Part shown: one piece after another, positions 23,766-30,991 of the stretch
Layout: every line of letters begins with the position of its first letter
How positions within the stretch are numbered: position 1 is the first letter of the stretch
Assembly: GCF_946478925.1 (NCBI RefSeq)
Contig: NZ_CAMLDP010000008.1
Coordinates: 1-38,788, forward strand
Direction: 5' to 3'
Length of the DNA stretch: 38,788 bases
Origin: an uncultured Nitrososphaera sp.
GTDB lineage: Archaea; Thermoproteota; Nitrososphaeria; Nitrososphaerales; Nitrososphaeraceae
Translations under genes and position numbers: made by a program
The notes under the pieces: generated by a model
What the model was told of the DNA's origin: nothing
Database searches by the model: none
The model's input: the letters and a program-made list of their open reading frames with translations, nothing else

Positions 23766-24152
23766 TTGGACAGCTCCAATCTTGAAAAGGTCGTCCTGGA
23801 TCTGCAAAAGAGGGTGACGAGCCTAGAGCAGGCGGTATACGGCAGCGGCTCAAAGCCGGCAGGGCGCGGCCTAGAACAGCGCATCGTGGAAAAAGTCGAC
23901 GACATTGGCACGCAGGACCTTATTCTGGTCGCGCTGATGTTGGCGCCAAAGCAGAGCAAGACCCAGATCCGCCAGGTGCTGAGCGACTGGGGCAAGGCTT
24001 TTGGAAGCTGGTTCGAAGGTGGCAACTTTTCTGGCAGGCTCGTCAAGGCCGGCCTGGTGAAAAAGGACGGCGCAAGCGACACAGGCGAGGACCTGTTTTC
24101 ACTCACGAAAAAAGGCGAGATGGAAGCAGACAGTCTGGTCTCAAAACTCTAG
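23766..24152 (+). CDS. Coiled-coil plus winged-helix-like hypothetical protein
   Basis: 128 residues, TTG start (no ATG in frame until residue 58). Residues about 5-25 (LEKVVLDLQKRVTSLEQAVY) are a coiled coil. Residues about 50-125 (QDLILVALMLAPKQSKTQIR, VLSDWGKAFGSWFEGGNFSG, RLVKAGLVKKDG, LFSLTKKGEMEADSLV) look like a winged-helix domain: helix-turn-helix, then a beta wing with TKKG. Possibly a dimeric DNA-binding protein (inference). Not recognised as a named family. Confidence 0.65.
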   Translation: MDSSNLEKVVLDLQKRVTSLEQAVYGSGSKPAGRGLEQRIVEKVDDIGTQDLILVALMLAPKQSKTQIRQVLSDWGKAFGSWFEGGNFSGRLVKAGLVKKDGASDTGEDLFSLTKKGEMEADSLVSKL

Positions 24153-24302
24153 TAACAAACTTGTACTGCAACGTTGGGCAAGGTCGTTTCTGAAGCAAGA
24201 CAAGCCTGTCCTTTATCCACCTGTGAGTTTTCACTGGTTGTAGTTGCAGTACTCCTCGCGTTTACGGCTCTGATGCGCGCCGACCAGACGGTCTGCTACT
24301 GG

Positions 24303-24803
24303 TCAGTCTTTTCTATAGCTTACACCTGGTTGCGCCGTGGCCGCCTCCTTTACCACGAGCGTGTCGCTTGCCCTGTTGAACAGGCGCTGCCTCTTGTCGT
24401 TTGTGAATATCCAGCCAAGGACGACGTCTATGGGAAGCAGAAACGCCTTGCCAAAGCTCTGTATCGCAGCGCTTTTCATGTCGACCGGCCTGCCTGCGAG
24501 GTCGACGGTCCTTATCTTTAGCACCATCTTGCCTATCGATTGACCCTTGGTCGATTCAAAGAACGTCCAGTACGCAAAGAACACTGCGCTCGTGATGACG
24601 TACTTTAGCGGGCTGTCGCCCCAGAACCTGTCTGCGTTAAAGTCGCCAAACCAGAACGTAAATGCCGCCGCTACAAACACTACCCCAAGCGCCACCTGCA
24701 CTATGATAAAGTCTATCAGCCACGCGAAAAAGCGGTCACTCCATTTTGCGAGGACAAGCTCCGGCCGGGCGTCGCTTGACGACACCGGGTTTTCTGAACC
24801 CAT
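24303..24803 (-). CDS. RDD family membrane protein
   Basis: 166 residues. The N-terminal helix carries the RDD signature, WSDRFFAWLIDFIIVQ (Arg, Asp, Asp pattern). A second and third membrane helix follow with YWTFFESTKGQSIGKMVLKI, the characteristic GqSiGKm..kirvvd segment. The family's role is uncertain; some members are Na+/H+ antiporters or ion transport regulators. ATG 24803 has TATA-like GTTATAAAGG (minus, about 24823-24832) 20-29 nt upstream. Confidence 0.85.
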   Translation of the reverse strand: MGSENPVSSSDARPELVLAKWSDRFFAWLIDFIIVQVALGVVFVAAAFTFWFGDFNADRFWGDSPLKYVITSAVFFAYWTFFESTKGQSIGKMVLKIRTVDLAGRPVDMKSAAIQSFGKAFLLPIDVVLGWIFTNDKRQRLFNRASDTLVVKEAATAQPGVSYRKD

Positions 24804-24858
24804 GCGTAATATTCGCTGGTCGCCTTTATAACATTAAACCTGTCCTTGAGACAGACCT

Positions 24859-25296
24859 TTACAGCTCTAGCACCTGCCTGAGCGGGCGATACCTGCTCTG
24901 GTCGTCGGCCAGTATCTTGGCCAGCTTTTTTGCAATGTCCGCGGCAGAAATCATGCCTGCAAGCGATCCGTCGTCCTCCGTCACCGGCAGCCTCTTTATC
25001 CTGTTTCTGGACATGAGGCCGACGGCCGTGTCGACCGAGTCGTACGCCTTGACCGTCACAAGCGGCGTTGACATTATCTCCTCCGCCTTCACTTCAGCTG
25101 GCTTGGTGTTTCTTGCCGCGACTTTTTTGAGCAAGTCTCGCTCGGTGATTATGCCTGCCGGCCTGCCGGCTTTGAAGGTGATTATTGCGCCCGTCCTGCC
25201 TCTGACCATTGCAGATGCGACGTCGAGCGCGGAAGTGCCGGGACTCAGGTCGATGCTGGCGACGCCTCTTGACATTATCTCGCTTACTGCGCTCAT
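24859..25296 (-). CDS. Two-CBS-domain protein
   Basis: 145 residues. Two tandem CBS domains: first SEIMSRGVASIDLSPGTSAL with GRTGAIITFKAGRPAGIITERDLL, second EEIMSTPLVTVKAYDSVDTA with RIKRLPVTEDDGSLAGMISAADI. The pair binds an adenosyl nucleotide and usually reports energy status or regulates an attached or partner protein. No other domain is attached here. ATG 25296 was chosen over an upstream in-frame ATG at 25335 because it begins at the domain and has TATA-like GCATATTAG about 26-34 nt upstream. Confidence 0.85.
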   Translation of the reverse strand: MSAVSEIMSRGVASIDLSPGTSALDVASAMVRGRTGAIITFKAGRPAGIITERDLLKKVAARNTKPAEVKAEEIMSTPLVTVKAYDSVDTAVGLMSRNRIKRLPVTEDDGSLAGMISAADIAKKLAKILADDQSRYRPLRQVLEL

Positions 25297-25340
25297 GGCA
25301 GTATATTCTTTGCACGGCGTCGCTAATATGCACACACATA

Positions 25341-26042
25341 CTAGGAAGAATGGTAGTATAGTCTGTAGCGCCCGCTTGTCTTTTCGTCGGTGTACGACCA
25401 GTCTAGGTCGTGGATTTCCTGCATCTCCTTTTTCCCCGTGTCGCCGAGGTTGTCGTACGCCTTCATGCCAACCATTACGCTTCCAGATGGGGCGAATGCG
25501 AGCATCTTTGCCGCCATGCTGATGTTTGAGCCAATGATGTCGATATGCGAGTTTTCAATGCTCTTTCCGTACAGCACAACCAAGACCTCGCCATAGTCCA
25601 TCGACACCTTTACTCCAAGCTCTGGCAGGTCGTGCGACTTTAGCGCGGGGTTGATGCCGCCGCTGATGGCCTCAAGCATTGTCCGCCCACATTCAAGGGC
25701 ATTCTTGCACGCCTGCTCGACGTCGTGCTCTGCCGGGAAAAGGGCAATGACTGCATCGCCCACGTATTTCAGCACGTACCCGCCATAGTTTGACACAAGG
25801 AGGCTCATCTCCTGCGAGAACAGCTGCAGTATGAGTGCAAGCTGGGTCGAGGGCACGCTCTGGGTAAGTCTGGTCGAGCCGTCGATGTCGACGTAAAGGA
25901 CGACGACATTCGTCTTCTGGTTTGCGTGCCGGCGCAGGTAGCGCTTGCACAGTGCAGTAGACAGGTCTATCTGCACGCCCTTTTCTATGGTGCGCTCGGC
26001 CCTTGCCTGTATCTGCTTGAGGTCGATGGTGGGTGAGAGCAA
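25341..26042 (-). CDS. Class III adenylate/guanylate cyclase domain protein
   Basis: About 233 residues. The catalytic domain (from about residue 24) has VVVLYVDIDGSTRLTQ (first metal Asp pair) and GGYVLKYVGDAVIALFPAE (second metal Asp). Then come VKVSMDYGEVLVV and HIDIIGSNISMAAKMLAFAP, the ribose/transition-state region of class III cyclases. It should make a cyclic nucleotide, but whether ATP or GTP is used is unclear. The start is uncertain: TTG 26042 was chosen because codons further upstream are AT-rich at third positions and span a TATA-like palindrome (26115-26124). An in-frame ATG at 26135 would lengthen the protein by 31 residues. Confidence 0.8.
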   Translation of the reverse strand: MLSPTIDLKQIQARAERTIEKGVQIDLSTALCKRYLRRHANQKTNVVVLYVDIDGSTRLTQSVPSTQLALILQLFSQEMSLLVSNYGGYVLKYVGDAVIALFPAEHDVEQACKNALECGRTMLEAISGGINPALKSHDLPELGVKVSMDYGEVLVVLYGKSIENSHIDIIGSNISMAAKMLAFAPSGSVMVGMKAYDNLGDTGKKEMQEIHDLDWSYTDEKTSGRYRLYYHSS

Positions 26043-26114
26043 GGCGCTTGATCCTACCGTCCCCTTTCTAGGGTAAAAAGATTTGCCCGAACGCTCATGA
26101 ACCCATGTTACATA

Positions 26115-26124
26115 AGATATATCT
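26115..26124. promoter_or_regulatory. Palindromic TATA element between divergent genes
   Basis: AGATATATCT is a perfect palindrome 26-35 nt before the ATG at 26150 (plus strand). By symmetry it may also drive the cyclase gene on the minus strand. Confidence 0.5.
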
Positions 26125-26149
26125 GCAAGCAGCATAGGGCGTACACGCA

Positions 26150-26746
26150 ATGGCAAGCGCCAAACAACAGGCAGCAATACTCGGCCTGAGCGCAATCCTT
26201 GTGGTGGGAGTGGTGTTTTCAGCCTTCCTGTCCGGCAGCACTGCGCAGGCTCAGAGCGACAAATCTCAAGGTGAGAAAATGAAAATGTCTGACCGCATTA
26301 TGGCGGCGATGAAGGACGGTAAAAAGATAGTCGCAAGCGGCGTGATTTCGACGATGCAGACCGGGACAGACGGCGCACACTGGCTGGTCTACGGCCCGTG
26401 GAGGATGATAGTCACCCAGCCAAACAGCGGAGGCGAGGGCTCGAACCCGAACGTGGCGTTCAACGCGTCGGTGAGGATGGTCATGACGGACGGCAGCGCG
26501 ATGCACAAGCACATGATAAGCAATTTCAAGGTGGGCAATTGGACTTCAGACGACTCGTCGATAACCCTTCAGGGCAAGGCCACGATAACCACGAAAGACG
26601 GGCCGGTGGAAGTGCCACTCACTATAAAGATACTGCAAAAGCAGGTTATAGTGATAACCCTCGACACGAGCGTCCTGAACCACTTTGGGGAGACTCCGCT
26701 CTACGGTCTGGTCGGCATGGTAAGGACGCCAGCGGAAGGTAACTGA
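26150..26746 (+). CDS. Secreted or membrane-anchored hypothetical protein
   Basis: 198 residues. The N-terminus is a signal peptide or anchor (ILGLSAILVVGVVFSAFL, then STAQAQSDK). The mature part looks beta-rich: ASGVISTMQTGTDGAHWLVY, GPWRMIV, MVMTDGSAMHKHMISNFKVG, ATITTKDGPVEVPLTIKILQ. Two His (HKH) and Met clusters (MKMSDRIMAAMKDG) could bind a metal such as copper (inference). No named family recognised. The start is fixed by the TATA palindrome. T-rich sequence follows the stop. Confidence 0.7.
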   Translation: MASAKQQAAILGLSAILVVGVVFSAFLSGSTAQAQSDKSQGEKMKMSDRIMAAMKDGKKIVASGVISTMQTGTDGAHWLVYGPWRMIVTQPNSGGEGSNPNVAFNASVRMVMTDGSAMHKHMISNFKVGNWTSDDSSITLQGKATITTKDGPVEVPLTIKILQKQVIVITLDTSVLNHFGETPLYGLVGMVRTPAEGN

Positions 26747-26775
26747 TCTAACCTACACTCCTCTTTCTTTTCTTC

Positions 26776-26949
26776 TTATTTTTTCTTGTCTTGCCGCGCC
26801 TTTTCGTGGCCTTTCTGCGCAGCTTCTTTGGCGCCGTCGTACGCTCTCGTGCTCACCTCCGCGCCTTTCTCAATTCCCTTCTTGCCAAGCTCCGCGCCTT
26901 TTTCAACGCTCTGCTCTGCAGCGTCCTTTAGTTTTTTGAGAAGCCCCAT
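26776..26949 (-). CDS. Small Ala/Lys/Glu-rich helical protein
   Basis: 57 residues starting MGLLKKLKDAAEQSVEKGAE, then repeats of the type GxEKGAExGKKGIEKGAE and a Lys-rich end (ARQDKKK). The 11-residue-like amphipathic repeat recalls LEA or apolipoprotein-like helices that stick to membranes or guard proteins under stress; this is inference. TATA-like TTTAATATAG (minus, 26971-26980) lies 22-31 nt upstream. The 3' end overlaps the T-rich terminator of the convergent gene. Confidence 0.65.
   Translation of the reverse strand: MGLLKKLKDAAEQSVEKGAELGKKGIEKGAEVSTRAYDGAKEAAQKGHEKARQDKKK
26779..26784 (+). terminator. T-run after the secreted protein gene
   Basis: Six Ts (26779-26784) within a T/C-rich stretch beginning soon after the stop at 26746. 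It lies opposite the Lys codons at the 3' end of the minus-strand small gene. Confidence 0.4.
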
Positions 26950-27097
26950 ATGCAGGCCGTTCTACGAACCTTCTATATTAAATTGACCGAAGTTGGTTCT
27001 ATAGTGTGTGTGCCAACATGCCGTAAATTGCTCTAAGGATTATCCAAACTACACTTGGTGCGTGTGTATGTAAAGCACATGACAAAATCTTGTGATA

Positions 27098-27742
27098 TTA
27101 TCTATCGTGCTTTTCGTGAGCCATTATGGTGGCAAGGGCCGCGCTTTTTGCGGCAAGCTCGGCCACCTTGCCCTTTTCTGCGCTCCCGATTATCACCGCG
27201 TCGCCTTCCTGCGGCTTTAGCGTCTCGGCAAGCTCTTTTTTGAGCATCTGCTCCTTTTTCAGCGGGTCCTGCCCACTGTCGGGCATGGCAAACCTGCCGT
27301 CCCGGTACAAAAGGGTGGTCGCGCCAGTGGCGCCCATCTTTATTGCCGCATCGCGCTGCTCAATCCCAGACCTGACTGCAAAGCCAAACTCGCGCAAAAG
27401 GACTGCATAATTGTATCTGCCAAGTGCTACCTGCAGCCGCGGTAGGTCCATCTCCGCCGGAATTGCTGACGCAAGGCCCTCAAAGATTCCCGTGCCCTTG
27501 GCGGTCATTTTCGTGCCGCCGTTTGAAGTCTCTATCAGGCCGCCCATCTTCATGTGCTTGACAAGCGTCTTTACCGCGCCACCGCCGAGGGCAAGCTCTC
27601 TTGCAAGCGCGTCCCTGCTCACGTGTCCGCGCCTGCTCATCAGCTGCATTGCCACAAAGACGTGCACCTCGCCAAAGGAGAGGAGCCTGCTAGGGGCGTA
27701 CCTGCTCGCCACTTTTTCAAGCGCCCGTACATAGGTGTGCAC
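27098..27742 (-). CDS. HTH transcriptional regulator, DUF4443-like C-terminal domain
   Basis: 214 residues, GTG start. The N-terminal half is a winged helix-turn-helix: FGEVHVFVAMQLMSRRGHVS, RDALARELALGGGAVKTLVK, HMKMGGLIETSNGGTKMTAKG. The C-terminal half (about 105-200) includes YAVLLREFGFAVRSGIEQRD, TGATTLLYRDGRFAMPDSG and AVIIGSAEKGKVAELAAKSA, which I associate with the archaeal DUF4443 domain, probably a ligand sensor. TATA-like CATAAATG (minus, about 27765-27772) lies 23-30 nt upstream. It is divergent from cbtB with about 110 nt between starts, so it may regulate cobalt uptake (inference). Confidence 0.75.
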   Translation of the reverse strand: MHTYVRALEKVASRYAPSRLLSFGEVHVFVAMQLMSRRGHVSRDALARELALGGGAVKTLVKHMKMGGLIETSNGGTKMTAKGTGIFEGLASAIPAEMDLPRLQVALGRYNYAVLLREFGFAVRSGIEQRDAAIKMGATGATTLLYRDGRFAMPDSGQDPLKKEQMLKKELAETLKPQEGDAVIIGSAEKGKVAELAAKSAALATIMAHEKHDR

Positions 27743-27796
27743 CCTCTTTGAATGCCAAGACGGGCATTTATGCGCCGCGCAGGAGTTGGATAAACC

Positions 27797-27830
27797 GTCC
27801 AGTTGGACAAACTATCTCATTCTTTATATA
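27797..27830 (+). promoter_or_regulatory. cbtB promoter: palindrome plus TATA box
   Basis: GTCCAGTTGGAC (27797-27808, a 12-bp palindrome with GTCCA arms) is followed by TTTATATA (27823-27830), which is 25-32 nt before the cbtB ATG. The palindrome sits 14 nt upstream of the TATA box, at the place of an archaeal B-recognition/operator site. No B12 riboswitch fits in the roughly zero-length leader. Confidence 0.5.
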
Positions 27831-27854
27831 GCGCCCACCTGCAAGCGAAATAGA

Positions 27855-28076
27855 ATGTCATTTATTAACCAGATCGCACGAGCAACGGAAGGCGTTCCCA
27901 AGGTGGCCGTCGGCATTCTGCTTGGCATCCTTGTATTCGGCATCTTTGTGGTGGGCTTTGACCAGGGCCAGCTGTTCGCGCTGGCGCAGGGCGGTTCTGC
28001 CGACCCATCCAGCCCCGGGCTGATGCACGAATTTACGCACGACACTAGGCACGCTGCAGGATTCGCATGTCACTAA
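27855..28076 (+). CDS. cbtB: CbtB, predicted cobalt transporter subunit
   Basis: 73 residues. One membrane helix (VAVGILLGILVFGIFVVGFD) and a His-rich C-terminal motif HEFTHDTRHAAGFACH, the metal-binding signature of CbtB. CbtA and CbtB together are predicted B12-linked cobalt importers. cbtA begins 16 nt after the stop. ATG 27855 is fixed by the TATA spacing; longer in-frame extensions upstream are not protein-like. Confidence 0.88.
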   Translation: MSFINQIARATEGVPKVAVGILLGILVFGIFVVGFDQGQLFALAQGGSADPSSPGLMHEFTHDTRHAAGFACH

Positions 28077-28091
28077 GGTCTGAGAAACTAG

Positions 28092-28820
28092 ATGAAGACC
28101 CTCACTTTTATTGCCATTTCTCTTTTATCTGGAATTATCGCTGGAACCGTTCTGGCGCTTGTCAACCAAGTAGTTGTAGGGCCGTTCATCGAAAGGGCGA
28201 TAGGCATTGAAAACCAGAAGGCAATAGCGCAGGGCGAGATGATAGACCCCGTCGCCATGGACGCATACAGGCTGTGGCAGAAGGAAGGAAGCGTTGCCGC
28301 AGGCGCGCTCCTTGGGCTTTCGTACGGCGCCCTTTTGGGCGTGGTGTTTGCATATTCCCGAAAGAGCCTCCCGGGCAAGAACCACGTCGCAAAAGCGGTA
28401 GTGCTTGCCGGGATAATGTGGGTCGTGATATATCTTGCAGTCGCAGTAAAATACCCTGCAAACCCGCCAGCAGTCGGCAACCCGGACACAATCAACCTGC
28501 GCATGACACTCTATGTCGCCATGCTGGGGATTTCTGGCGCCGCGGCGCTTGGCTCTGCGTTCATTTACAAAAAGATGGGATCAAAAAGCGCGGCAAGAAA
28601 GGCAGTCGCTCCCGCAGTGTACGTCGCGGTGGTAATCGCGGCTGTCTTTGCGCTTCCGGCAAACCCCGACCCGGTCACTGCGCCCATGGACCTCGTCAAC
28701 GGCTTTAGGATTGCAAGCGCCTCCACAATGGCGATGTTTTGGCTGGTCCTCGGGGCGGTCCTCGGCGTGCTGTGGGACAGGACAAAGCCACACGAGACTG
28801 CGACTGTAAAGGCGCTCTAG
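28092..28820 (+). CDS. cbtA: CbtA, predicted cobalt transporter subunit
   Basis: 242 residues with five hydrophobic segments. Typical CbtA features: start KTLTFIAISLLSGIIAGTVL, GSVAAGALLGLSYGALLGVVFAY, VKYPANPPAVGNPDTINLR and LPANPDPVTAPMDLVNGFRI (conserved YP.nPP..g / P..P). It imports cobalt with CbtB, feeding corrin ring synthesis; thaumarchaea make B12. Substrate assignment is from family genome context only. Confidence 0.88.
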   Translation: MKTLTFIAISLLSGIIAGTVLALVNQVVVGPFIERAIGIENQKAIAQGEMIDPVAMDAYRLWQKEGSVAAGALLGLSYGALLGVVFAYSRKSLPGKNHVAKAVVLAGIMWVVIYLAVAVKYPANPPAVGNPDTINLRMTLYVAMLGISGAAALGSAFIYKKMGSKSAARKAVAPAVYVAVVIAAVFALPANPDPVTAPMDLVNGFRIASASTMAMFWLVLGAVLGVLWDRTKPHETATVKAL

Positions 28821-28865
28821 ACAAATAAGAGATATACCCGGCAACCTGATACCGATCTCGATAAA

Positions 28866-29288
28866 ATGCCAACAATAAACGTCAGCCGTGAAATCGGGGC
28901 GCCGGTCGACAAGGTCTGGAACATAATCTCAGACGTCGACAACGAGGCGCAGTACTGGCACGGCACCAAGTCGGTCCGCAACATCCGCAAGGAAGGCAGC
29001 GTCATCCAGCGTGAAGTGGTTATCGCATTCAAGGATGCCAAGACGATGCAGACAGTCACCCTGAACCCGATGACGTCTGTCGACACAAGGATAACCGAAG
29101 GGCCGATAACCGGGAGCAGGATAGTGACCCTGAGTCCTGCAGAAGGCGGCAGCAAGACTAGAGTCGATGTGGCATGGGATTTCAAGCTTGCAGGTCTGCT
29201 GTCAGTCTTTGGCGGGATGGTGAAAAAACACATCGCCGAAGGGACCGAGCAGGCCCTGGAAAGGATAGCGGCCAAAGCAGCCGAATAA
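28866..29288 (+). CDS. SRPBCC (START-like) superfamily protein
   Basis: 140 residues in the classic order: NVSREIGAPVDKVWNIISDV (first strand and helix), NEAQYWHGTKSVRNI (small turn), strands, and a long C-terminal helix VKKHIAEGTEQALERIAAKA. This fold binds hydrophobic ligands, lipids or polyketides. The CoxG-like or polyketide-cyclase-like subgroup is likely, but the ligand is unknown. TATA-like AGATATAC is about 28-37 nt before the ATG. Confidence 0.75.
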   Translation: MPTINVSREIGAPVDKVWNIISDVDNEAQYWHGTKSVRNIRKEGSVIQREVVIAFKDAKTMQTVTLNPMTSVDTRITEGPITGSRIVTLSPAEGGSKTRVDVAWDFKLAGLLSVFGGMVKKHIAEGTEQALERIAAKAAE

Positions 29289-29316
29289 ATAACGTCTCTC
29301 TTTACACAAAAGCTGC

Positions 29317-30558
29317 ATGGAGCCTGCTGCTCTGGATGTGGCGATAGCGGCTGTCAATTTCGCGCTTGCAGCCATACTTGCCGGGGTATTTGGAGTCTGG
29401 GCCTACTTTCTTGCGTACATGGCAAAATCGTTCAGCCTTGCGCCAAGGATGGAGGATTTTCTTCTTGCACCTGCTGCCGGCAGGCCGAAGGTGAGCGTAA
29501 TACTGCCGGCGAGAAACGAAGAGAAATACATTGCGCGCTGCCTCGACACGCTCCTTGCGCAGGACTATTCAAACTTTGAGGTAATTGCGATAAACGACAA
29601 CTCGACTGACGGGACGGGCGAGATAATCCAGTCTTATGCAGCCCGGGACAGCCGCATTGTGTACGTGAGCACGCCTGCCAAGCCGGAGGGGTGGGCCGGC
29701 AAGAACTGGGCCTGCCACCAGGGCTACAAAAAGGCGTCAGGCGAGTACCTGTTTTTCACGGACGCAGACACCGAGCACGCGCCAAACGTCATGTCGCTTG
29801 CCGTGGGGCACATGCTCTCGGAAAGCCTCGACGCGCTGACTGCGATACCGCGGCTTCTCTGCAACGACTTTTGGACAAAGGTTACGCTCCCGGGGCTTTC
29901 CACTTTCCTGCACACCCGGTTTTCACCTCTGCGCGTGAACGACCCAAAGCAAAAGACCGGCTACTTTTTCGGCAGCTTTTTTGTGATAACCAAAAAGACG
30001 TACGAGGCCGTCGGCACGCACGAGGGAGTCAGGCAGGAGCTCGTGGAGGACGGCGCGCTTGGAAGCAAGGTCAAGGCCGCCGGCTTTCGCATGAAGATGG
30101 TGAGGGGAGAACAGCACGTCGAGGCAGTGTGGGCGCGGGACCTTTCGACCCTGTGGCACGGCCTGCGCAGACTTGCAATCCCGCTGTACCACCAGGACCA
30201 CACGGGCGCCCACCTGATAGCGGCCGCGGTGTTTTTCATAATGCTCGCCCCGTTCCTGTTCCTCGCCTACACGGTCCCGGCGTTTGCCTTTGTCCCCAGC
30301 GGCGGCCTTGCCGGGCTGTCGGCGACAGTCCTTGCCGGCGTCCACGCCGCCACGATCCTGATGCTGCTCATGACCACCGCCATCCAGAGCAAGCACGGGG
30401 TCATGCAGAGCCCTGCCTACGCGCTGGGCTCGCCCCTCTCTGGCGCTCTCATCTACCTGGGGTTTGCCTCTGCAATAGTCGATGCACGCAAAAAGGATGC
30501 GGTTAGCTGGCGCGGCAGGCAGTACACGGTGAGCGAAAAGCAGGACTTTTTGCACTGA
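29317..30558 (+). CDS. Family 2 membrane glycosyltransferase
   Basis: 413 residues. One N-terminal helix (about 7-38), then the GT-A domain: KVSVILPARNEEKYIARCLD, AINDNSTDGTGE, GKNWACHQGYKKASGEYLFF, the DADTEH metal-binding motif and ELVEDGALG (catalytic acid). The C-terminal part has three or so helices from about residue 295. The GKNWAC...FTDADTEH pattern resembles transferases that glycosylate carotenoids or polyprenols, but the substrate is unproven. ATG 29317, TATA-like ATAAATAACG about 24-33 nt upstream. Confidence 0.85.
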   Translation: MEPAALDVAIAAVNFALAAILAGVFGVWAYFLAYMAKSFSLAPRMEDFLLAPAAGRPKVSVILPARNEEKYIARCLDTLLAQDYSNFEVIAINDNSTDGTGEIIQSYAARDSRIVYVSTPAKPEGWAGKNWACHQGYKKASGEYLFFTDADTEHAPNVMSLAVGHMLSESLDALTAIPRLLCNDFWTKVTLPGLSTFLHTRFSPLRVNDPKQKTGYFFGSFFVITKKTYEAVGTHEGVRQELVEDGALGSKVKAAGFRMKMVRGEQHVEAVWARDLSTLWHGLRRLAIPLYHQDHTGAHLIAAAVFFIMLAPFLFLAYTVPAFAFVPSGGLAGLSATVLAGVHAATILMLLMTTAIQSKHGVMQSPAYALGSPLSGALIYLGFASAIVDARKKDAVSWRGRQYTVSEKQDFLH

Positions 30559-30637
30559 AACAGGCTTGAAACGGCCGTTCCAGCTGCAAATTCCGCCCTT
30601 CCCCTAATTTATTGACCAGATGATACGTACGGCAGAA

Positions 30638-30946
30638 ATGTCAATACCAGAACGCAAGAACAACAGGGGAAGGATACAGATAATGGGCGACGTGCTCGGA
30701 CTCGCCACGTCGGGGATACGCAAGACCCATATCATGTACCGGGCCAACCTGAGCTACGAGCAAGTGCACCAGTACCTGTCGGAGCTCATCGAGCGTGGAT
30801 TGCTTGAACAGCACGCAACGGACGAGGGAGTGGTGTACAGGACTACAGAGCGCGGCAGGGAGTACATCTACTTTTACGCAAAGCTAGTGGACTTTCTCGA
30901 AATCCCGCAGCAGACTGGCCTTGAAATGCCGTACCTGAGCAGGTAA
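30638..30946 (+). CDS. Winged helix-turn-helix protein (HTH_45-type)
   Basis: 102 residues. Helical N-terminus with RIQIMGDVLGLATSGIRKTH, then MYRANLSYEQVHQYLSELIE (recognition helix), GLLEQHATDEGVVYRTTERG (wing), and EYIYFYAKLVDFLE. This is the common archaeal one-domain wHTH regulator. Start ATG 30638 (MSIPERKN) was chosen over 30620 because the TATA-like TAATTTATT (30605-30613) lies 25-33 nt upstream of it. Confidence 0.8.
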   Translation: MSIPERKNNRGRIQIMGDVLGLATSGIRKTHIMYRANLSYEQVHQYLSELIERGLLEQHATDEGVVYRTTERGREYIYFYAKLVDFLEIPQQTGLEMPYLSR

Positions 30947-30991
30947 CCGGGGAAAAAGATTATTAGCATTAACGGGGTTTTTTCCTTCAGG

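Noticed and set aside
26043..26195. N-terminal extension of the cyclase (ATG 26135 or 26195)
   Set aside because: Codons there are AT-rich in third position, it overlaps the divergent gene's promoter palindrome, and no conserved domain lies in it.
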